A stretch of 64,000 nt of DNA, from positions 62,001-126,000 of the forward strand of contig NZ_JBMERR010000007.1 in assembly GCF_048820915.1 (NCBI RefSeq), in the 5' to 3' direction. Position numbers and translations under genes: made by a program. The notes under the pieces were generated by a model. That model was not told where the DNA came from. It saw nothing but the letters and a program-made list of their open reading frames with translations, and made no database searches. How positions within the stretch are numbered: position 1 is the first letter of the stretch; every line of letters starts with the position of its first letter. The stretch comes from Cribrihabitans_A pelagius (GTDB lineage: Bacteria > Pseudomonadota > Alphaproteobacteria > Rhodobacterales > Rhodobacteraceae). Below, piece by piece: positions 56,657 to 64,000 of the stretch.

Positions 56657-57583
56657 TCAGAGCTTTTCGGTCAGCTCCGGCACCGCCTGGAACAAGTCGG
56701 CAACCAGGCCATAGTCGGCGACCTGGAAAATCGGCGCCTCTTCGTCCTTGTTGATCGCGACGATGATCTTGGAGTCCTTCATGCCCGCCAGGTGCTGGAT
56801 CGCGCCCGAGATGCCGACGGCGATGTAGAGATCGGGGGCGACAACCTTGCCGGTCTGGCCGACCTGCCAGTCGTTCGGCGCATAGCCTGAATCGACCGCC
56901 GCGCGCGAGGCGCCAACGGCGGCACCCAGCTTGTCGGCAAGTGCCTCGATCAGCTTGAAGTCCTCTTCGGAGCCGACGCCGCGGCCGCCGGAGACAACCA
57001 CCCCGGCCGAGGTCAGCTCGGGGCGGTCGCTTGCGGCCACCTTGTCCTCGACCCAGGACGACAGGCCAGGGTTCTCGGCCGCCGAAATAGTCTCGACCGA
57101 AGCGGAACCGCCGTCGCCAGCCGCGTCGAAGGTGGAGGTGCGGAAGGTGATCACCTTCTTGGCGTCCGACGACTTCACCACCTGGATCGCGTTGCCCGCG
57201 TAGATCGGGCGCTCGAAGGTGTCGGCGTCGACCACCGCAGTCACGTCCGACAGCACCATCACGTCCAGCAGAGCCGCAACCCGGGGCAGGATGTTCTTGG
57301 CGTCGGTGGTCGCGGGCGCCACCACGTGGCTGTAGTCCGAGGCCAGCGCGGCGATCAGCGCCGCGGTGGGCTCCGCCAGTCGGTGGCCGAGGCTTGCGTC
57401 CTCGGCAACCAGCACCTTGGCAACGCCGTCGATCTTGGCGGCGGCTTCACCGGCAGCGGCGGCGGAAGCGCCTGCGGCCAGTACGGTCACGTCACCCAGG
57501 GATTTGGCGGCGGTCACCGCCTTGGCGGTGGCGTCCAGCGCCAGCTCGCCATTGGTCACTTCGGCAAGGAGAAGAACAGCCAT
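56657..57583 (-). CDS. etfA: Electron transfer flavoprotein alpha subunit
   Basis: 308 residues. FAD-binding C-terminal half with SGGRGVGSEEDF, the VGQTGKVV loop and the signature PDLYIAVGISGAIQHLAGM. Takes electrons from acyl-CoA dehydrogenases such as the one at 41255 and passes them to ETF-ubiquinone oxidoreductase. Starts at ATG within the etfB stop (1-bp overlap), so the two subunits are made in equal amounts. Confidence 0.97.
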   Translation of the reverse strand: MAVLLLAEVTNGELALDATAKAVTAAKSLGDVTVLAAGASAAAAGEAAAKIDGVAKVLVAEDASLGHRLAEPTAALIAALASDYSHVVAPATTDAKNILPRVAALLDVMVLSDVTAVVDADTFERPIYAGNAIQVVKSSDAKKVITFRTSTFDAAGDGGSASVETISAAENPGLSSWVEDKVAASDRPELTSAGVVVSGGRGVGSEEDFKLIEALADKLGAAVGASRAAVDSGYAPNDWQVGQTGKVVAPDLYIAVGISGAIQHLAGMKDSKIIVAINKDEEAPIFQVADYGLVADLFQAVPELTEKL

Positions 57584-58341
57584 CACACAGCCCCCGCTTC
57601 TTTGAGTTTCGCCACCAGCTCGTCCACCGAGCCGACCACGATGCCGGCGGAGCGCGCTTCGGGCTCCTTGGTCTCAACCACCGTCAGGCGCGGCGCGGCG
57701 TCGACGCCGTAGTCGGCGGCGGTCTTCTCGTCGAGCGGTTTCTTCTTTGCCTTCATGATGTTCGGCAGCGACGCATAGCGCGGCTCGTTGAGGCGCAGGT
57801 CGACCGAGATGATGGCGGGCATCTTCACGCTGATGGTCTGCAGGCCGCCGTCGACCTCGCGGGTGACCTTGGCATTCTCACCGTCGATCTCCACGTCAGA
57901 GGCGAAGGTTGCCTGGCTCCAGCCCAAGAGGGCGGACAGCATCTGGCCGGTGGCGTTCATGTCGTTGTCGATCGCCTGCTTGCCGCAGAGCACCAGGCCC
58001 GGCTGCTCTTCCTCGACCACCTTGGCGAGGATCTTGGCCACCGCCAGCGGCTCGATGTCCTGATGCACGTCGTCAGCGGCCACCACCAGGATGGCGCGGT
58101 CGGCGCCCATCGCCAGCGCGGTGCGCAGGGTTTCCTGCGCTTGCTTGACGCCGATCGACACCGCGATCACCTCATCGGCCTTGCCGGCCTCCTTCAGGCG
58201 GATCGCCTCTTCGACGGCAATTTCGTCGAAAGGGTTCATCGACATCTTGACGTTGGCGAGATCGACACCGCTGCCGTCCGCTTTCACGCGGACCTTCACG
58301 TTGTAGTCAATCACGCGTTTGACAGGCACGAGTACCTTCAT
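57583..58341 (-). CDS. etfB: Electron transfer flavoprotein beta subunit
   Basis: 252 residues. Marks: MKVLVPVKRVIDYN, MNPFDEIAVEEAIRLKE and the C-terminal KPLDEKTAADYG. Binds AMP and pairs with EtfA. Start 58341; the frame upstream is not ETF-like. The gap upstream holds TTAGCG and TTTGCA boxes that may be regulatory. Confidence 0.97.
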   Translation of the reverse strand: MKVLVPVKRVIDYNVKVRVKADGSGVDLANVKMSMNPFDEIAVEEAIRLKEAGKADEVIAVSIGVKQAQETLRTALAMGADRAILVVAADDVHQDIEPLAVAKILAKVVEEEQPGLVLCGKQAIDNDMNATGQMLSALLGWSQATFASDVEIDGENAKVTREVDGGLQTISVKMPAIISVDLRLNEPRYASLPNIMKAKKKPLDEKTAADYGVDAAPRLTVVETKEPEARSAGIVVGSVDELVAKLKEAGAV

Positions 58342-58451
58342 TTTGCGTTCTCTCCTTAACAAACGGCAAGCCGCCCGAAGGCGACTCTCCTCCATGCTCT
58401 CGCTGCGTTGATACCGGCTGGGGTGGCGCTGCAACAGGGCAAAATCGTCAC

Positions 58452-58501
58452 GTTAGCGCACGCCGACGTCGCGTTTGCAGCTTTGGACCCACATCTTTGC
58501 A
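58452..58501. promoter_or_regulatory. Candidate boxes upstream of etfB
   Basis: GTTAGCGCA (58452-58460) resembles the pckA boxes, and TTTGCA occurs twice (58474-58479 and 58496-58501), 22 bp apart. The same TTTGCA word occurs before mcd. They lie 110-160 bp upstream of etfB. Matches are short, so this is only suggestive. Confidence 0.25.
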
Positions 58502-58617
58502 AGAATGTTTCCCAGCGTAAATCAGCCGCATGGCACTGCCGGCGGCGGACGCTGCAAGGGGAAAAACCGGGCAGGAGAGGTCCGGCGCGAATCGGCGCCG
58601 GGCAGGGCGCGGCGGGT

Positions 58618-59190
58618 TCAGCGGTTGGCGCCAGGCACCCAAAGCACGTCGTCCTTGCCGCCGTTGTTGGCGGTGCGGGCGGCGACAAAGAACCAGTCGC
58701 TGAGCCGGTTCAGGTATTTCACCGTGGCCGGGTTCACGTCCTCGATGGTGCTAAGCTCGGTCGCCAGACGCTCGGCACGGCGCGCCACAGTGCGGCAGAT
58801 GTGCAGCTGGGCCGAGAGCCGCGAGCCTCCCGGCAGGATGAAGCTGCGCAGGGGCTCCAGCCCCTTGTTCATCGCGTCGATCTCGCCCTCGAGCCGGTCC
58901 ACCTGGGCGGCGGCGATGCGCAGCGGCGGGTAGTCGGCTTTGGCGTCCTTCTCCATGTCCGGGCGGCAGAGGTCGGCGCCGAGATCGAAGAGGTCGTTCT
59001 GAACGCGGGCAAGGGCTGCGTCCATTTCAGCTTCCGCCTCCAGCCGGGCCGCGCCGACAAAGGCATTTAGCTCGTCCGCGGTGCCATAAGCGCTGACCCG
59101 GGCCGAATGCTTGGCGACCCGCTCGCCATTGCCAAGCGCGGTGTCGCCCTTGTCGCCGGTGCGCGTGTAGATCTTGTTCAGGACCACCAT
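58618..59190 (-). CDS. pduO: ATP:cob(I)alamin adenosyltransferase, PduO type
   Basis: 190 residues; makes adenosylcobalamin. N-terminal KIYTRTGDKGDTALGNGERV (ATP site), GTADELNAFVG, the ILPGGSRLSAQLHICRTVARRAER helix and the KYLNRLSDWFFVAAR ending. Start 59190. Adenosylcobalamin is the cofactor for ethylmalonyl-CoA and methylmalonyl-CoA mutases, which links this gene to mcd and to cbiB/cobC. Together with the small twin-TM gene upstream. Confidence 0.95.
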   Translation of the reverse strand: MVVLNKIYTRTGDKGDTALGNGERVAKHSARVSAYGTADELNAFVGAARLEAEAEMDAALARVQNDLFDLGADLCRPDMEKDAKADYPPLRIAAAQVDRLEGEIDAMNKGLEPLRSFILPGGSRLSAQLHICRTVARRAERLATELSTIEDVNPATVKYLNRLSDWFFVAARTANNGGKDDVLWVPGANR

Positions 59191-59196
59191 GGCGCC

Positions 59197-59400
59197 TTAT
59201 CCTCCCTGGCTGCGAAGGTAGATGTAGGCCAGGATCAGCACCACTGCAATGAATTGGAGCAGGATGCGCAACCGCATCATCTTGTTCGCGTATTTCTGGT
59301 TGAACGTGCCGCCCTTGCCGAAGCCGCCGATGCCGATCACCAGAACGGCAATGGTGGCAAGGACCGCAAGCACGGCGATGTAGTATAACGGATCGGTCAT
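59197..59400 (-). CDS. Twin-transmembrane (HIG1-like) small protein
   Basis: 67 residues with two hydrophobic segments (about 5-25 and 46-62) around a basic loop (QKYANKMMRLRILLQ), the twin-TM/HIG1 pattern. The loop Q-K-A-N-MMR-R-L is typical of HIG1-type proteins that help respiratory complexes in relatives. Ends 6 bp before the adenosyltransferase. ATG at 59400 follows a GGGGG stretch. A longer start four codons earlier exists. Confidence 0.8.
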   Translation of the reverse strand: MTDPLYYIAVLAVLATIAVLVIGIGGFGKGGTFNQKYANKMMRLRILLQFIAVVLILAYIYLRSQGG

Positions 59401-59499
59401 CGTGTCCCCCAAGTGTCTCCCAAGCCAGGCTGGCGTGGCGGGCTGGTTTGCAGGTTGGCGTGTAGCCTGCCGGGCGCGCGGATGCGACCGGGAATCGCG

Positions 59500-60330
59500 C
59501 TATTGCAGCCGGGCCAGGATGCGGTCAATTGCCCGCGTGCTGAGCAGGCGGCGCAACGCACCCGCGATATGGGTGGGCGTGGTCACATAGTAGCGCGGCC
59601 GGGGCCTGCGGGATTCGCAGGCGCGGGCCAGCTTGGCGGTAACGGCGGCGGCGGGCAGCTCGAAACGGTCCGGGCCGCTGCTGTGGTAGAGCCGGTCGAG
59701 CAGCCCTGCTTCGTAGCGTGCACGCAGGGGTGAGGCTTTCCAGTCGACGAAGCGTTCAAAATAGGGGATGGATTTTTCCCGGATCTTTGAGGTGACCGGG
59801 CCGGGCTCGATCAGAACCAGGTGGATGCCGCTGCCGCGCAGCTCTACCCGCAGAGTGTCGGTCAGCCCTTCCAGCGCGTATTTGGTGGCCACATAGGCGC
59901 CGCGCCAAGGGAAGGAGACCAAACCGAGGATCGAGGAGTTCTGCACGATCCGCCCATGCCCCTGCGCCCGCATCACCGGGATCACCCGCCGGGTGAGCTC
60001 GTGCCAGCCGAAGAAATTTGCCTCGAAAATGGTGCGCAGCGCCGCGGTTGGCAGGTCTTCCACCGCGCCGGGCAGCCCGTGGGCGCCGTTGTTGAACAAC
60101 ACGTCGAGAGTGCCGCCGGTGGCCTCCAGTACCTCCGCGAGGCCCGTTTCGATGCTGCTGGGGTCGGTATAGTCAATGCGCGGGCTGTGAAAGCCCTCGG
60201 CGCGCATCCGGTCGCAGTCGCGCTGCTGGCGGCAGGAGGCAAAGACTTTCCAGCCGCGCTCCCGCATGCCCCGGGCCGCGTCCAGGCCGATGCCGGAAGA
60301 ACAGCCGGTAATCAGGATGGTTTTCTGCAT
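59500..60330 (-). CDS. Short-chain dehydrogenase/reductase
   Basis: 276 residues, classical SDR. Cofactor motif TGCSSGIG (about residues 8-15), NNG in LFNNGAHG, catalytic Ser in NSSILGLVSF and YxxxK as YVATKYAL, then PGPVTSKI. NAD(P)-dependent; the substrate is not recognisable. Monocistronic between the twin-TM protein and the SH3 gene, both on the minus strand. Length is slightly above the classical 250. Confidence 0.93.
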   Translation of the reverse strand: MQKTILITGCSSGIGLDAARGMRERGWKVFASCRQQRDCDRMRAEGFHSPRIDYTDPSSIETGLAEVLEATGGTLDVLFNNGAHGLPGAVEDLPTAALRTIFEANFFGWHELTRRVIPVMRAQGHGRIVQNSSILGLVSFPWRGAYVATKYALEGLTDTLRVELRGSGIHLVLIEPGPVTSKIREKSIPYFERFVDWKASPLRARYEAGLLDRLYHSSGPDRFELPAAAVTAKLARACESRRPRPRYYVTTPTHIAGALRRLLSTRAIDRILARLQ

Positions 60331-60387
60331 GAAGCGCCCTTGTGCTGCGGCGGCCCGGCAACCGGGCCTCGCGCAGACTTATGGGGC

Positions 60388-61059
60388 TTAATCGCTGACC
60401 AGGGAAGCGGCAATCCAGCCGACCTGGCCCTGGGACGGCACCCGCAGGTGCAGCCAGCCGCGGCCATCGTTCTCAAAGACCACAACTTCGTCGCCGCGGT
60501 TGAGCTGGGACAGCACCGGGTAATTGGTGCCCGGCCCAAGACGCATGTTGACGCGGGTGGCAGTGATCTGGCGGACGTCTTCGGCAGGGCTGGTGTCAGC
60601 CTGCTCCATTGCGGCGTCCTGCGGTTCAGGCTGGGCTTCAAGCACGGCATCGTCTGCCGTGGCGGAGGCTTTCACCGGTTGCAGCCCGGACAGCCCGGCA
60701 TCGAGCGAGGCCAGCTGCACCATGGCCTGCTGCTCTCCCGCTGGCGGGAAGGCGGTGCTGCTGCGGGCAATGGCGGGGCCTGCCGCGGCGATCTGGCGGC
60801 GGGCCACCTGGCTGCGCAACCCCGGATCGGCGGCGGGGCGAACGGGGGCGCTGTCTGTCAGCGCGACACGGGTCACCAGCGAATCTGCGTTAACCTGAGT
60901 GCGGCCGACCGGCGCCGGATCCGGATCATGGGAAAACGCGGTCTTGGCAATATCCACCGCAGCGGACGGGCCTTGCCGCGGCTCGAAATCCGCGCCCCCG
61001 CTCATTTCGTAGAAAGTCCAGCCCAGAATAAGAAACGATGCGATCACAAGACGCGGCAT
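60388..61059 (-). CDS. SH3-domain protein with membrane anchor
   Basis: 223 residues. N-terminal hydrophobic anchor or signal (RLVIASFLILGWTFYE), a Pro/Ala-rich, probably unstructured linker of about 130 residues, and a C-terminal bacterial SH3 (SH3b) domain: RVNMRLGPGTNYPVLSQLNRGDEVVVFE ... GWIAASLV. Likely periplasmic, binding peptidoglycan or another envelope partner. Divergent from parC across 272 bp. Role unknown. Confidence 0.85.
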   Translation of the reverse strand: MPRLVIASFLILGWTFYEMSGGADFEPRQGPSAAVDIAKTAFSHDPDPAPVGRTQVNADSLVTRVALTDSAPVRPAADPGLRSQVARRQIAAAGPAIARSSTAFPPAGEQQAMVQLASLDAGLSGLQPVKASATADDAVLEAQPEPQDAAMEQADTSPAEDVRQITATRVNMRLGPGTNYPVLSQLNRGDEVVVFENDGRGWLHLRVPSQGQVGWIAASLVSD

Positions 61060-61331
61060 TACACTAACCCCCCACGGAACAGCTGAAAAAAACCTGCAAA
61101 TTCAAAGGCGCTAGCGATGCGCCCTGCTGGATACCCTACGCACAGGCCTGCTGTATTGTTCCGCCTTGCGGTTAAATTAGTGCGATTGCGGTGAGGGGAA
61201 ACCACGCTTCGTGCCCGCCCGGCGCGGCTTTTGCGCGTTGCGCGCCAAGGCGCGCGGGCGCCGGACGGGCTTGTGCGAATTTCGCGCGCGCCCGCTTTAC
61301 CAATTTCAACGCGGACAGTATCACGCTTGCC

Positions 61332-63680
<2,349 letters not shown>

Positions 63681-63704
63681 GGCCTTTCCCCGGCGCCATT
63701 CTGT

Positions 63705-63731
63705 GCCCCGCGTGCCACCGATGCGCGGGGC
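63705..63731 (+). terminator. Terminator-like hairpin after parC
   Basis: GCCCCGCG (63705-63712) pairs perfectly with 63724-63731, followed by GCTGATTTT. T run of four only, 25 bp after the stop. Moderate support. Confidence 0.5.
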
Positions 63732-63808
63732 GCTGATTTTCCTGGCCTTTACCCGCGGTGCAAGGCGGGGCTATCTGTGAGGCTGGAATTAACGGACAAG
63801 GACCCGCC

Positions 63809-64000
63809 ATGCTGCGCATGATTGCTTCCCTCGCCGCCCTGGCCCTGCTTGCCGCTTGCGGGGAAACCCGGCTGGACGAGCCGCCCGAGGATCTCGGCGC
63901 CTTCAAACCGCGGCTGGCCTATGTATACACCGAAAAAGCGCTGCAATGGCCGATGTCGCGGCAGGCCGATCAATCGGAATGGACCGCGCCGGTCAAGAAC
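63809..64000 (+). CDS. Lipoprotein, N-terminal part (3' end outside window)
   Basis: 64 codons to the window edge. ATG at 63809 with AAGGA upstream; lipoprotein signal IASLAALALLAACGET with lipobox LLAAC (Cys about 17). The mature part, DEPPEDLGAFKPRLAYVYTEKALQ, is not recognised. Homologues of this sequence pattern are outer-membrane or periplasmic proteins, which is all that can be said. Confidence 0.8.
   Translation, partial: MLRMIASLAALALLAACGETRLDEPPEDLGAFKPRLAYVYTEKALQWPMSRQADQSEWTAPVKN

Overview
The window reads as a GC-rich chromosomal segment of an alphaproteobacterium, most likely a marine Rhodobacterales (Roseobacter group, Leisingera/Phaeobacter/Ruegeria-like). This rests on gene order and families: a split F0 operon atpI-atpB-atpE-atpF'-atpF, a ChvI-ChvG-HprK-RapZ-EIIA-HPr cluster, rpoZ-rel-pdxJ-acpS-lepB-rnc-era-recO, a long acyl-CoA dehydrogenase of the ethylmalonyl-CoA pathway type, and a Xi-class glutathione transferase. 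The genus is an inference. I saw no rRNA, tRNA, CRISPR array, transposase, integrase or prophage; almost everything is core genome.

Layout. 1-5.9 kb: end of an EF-G-like GTPase, a prolyl-tRNA editing protein, azoreductase divergent from a LysR regulator, two EamA exporters and an ArsR regulator. 6.0-8.8 kb: F0 ATP synthase operon closed by a clear terminator. 8.9-15.5 kb: a methyltransferase with regulatory domain, a FadR-type regulator with a probable own operator, smc and a secreted small protein. 15.5-24.1 kb: a candidate small membrane protein framed by perfect inverted repeats, a lytic transglycosylase, two cobalamin genes, a GST, an L,D-transpeptidase, a PatB-type lyase and two deformylase-family genes, the second lacking catalytic residues. 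24.3-30.8 kb: fmt, small membrane proteins, rnhA, LysE, ispH, cytochrome c, a NYN protein and folK. 30.9-39.8 kb: the conserved rpoZ-rel-...-era-recO run, broken by a short gene with an in-frame stop. 39.7-48.7 kb: two lipoproteins around a structured intergenic element, methylsuccinyl-CoA dehydrogenase, two metal/sulfur transporters, dgt, a PAS/chemoreceptor-tip protein and pckA. 49.1-54.5 kb: chvI-chvG-hprK-rapZ-EIIA-HPr and an acyltransferase. 54.7-64 kb: 3-hydroxybutyryl-CoA dehydrogenase, a DUF6473-like protein, etfBA, ATP:cob(I)alamin adenosyltransferase, a twin-TM protein, SDR, SH3 protein, parC and the start of a lipoprotein.

How the genes fit. Several loci point to C2/C4 carbon handling: methylsuccinyl-CoA dehydrogenase, EtfAB as its electron acceptor, hydroxybutyryl-CoA dehydrogenase, PEP carboxykinase, and cobalamin synthesis and adenosylation, which the B12-dependent mutases of the ethylmalonyl-CoA pathway need. 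The incomplete PTS (EIIA, HPr, HprK and no sugar permease) beside ChvGI and pckA fits a regulatory rather than transport role.

No wholly new system stands out. The most unusual items are a deformylase paralogue with altered catalytic motifs, a nonsense-interrupted gene that keeps its operator and ribosome site, a 174-bp multibranched intergenic element, a diverged dispersed repeat present twice, recurrent paired hairpins between genes, and the small ORF at 15.6 kb.
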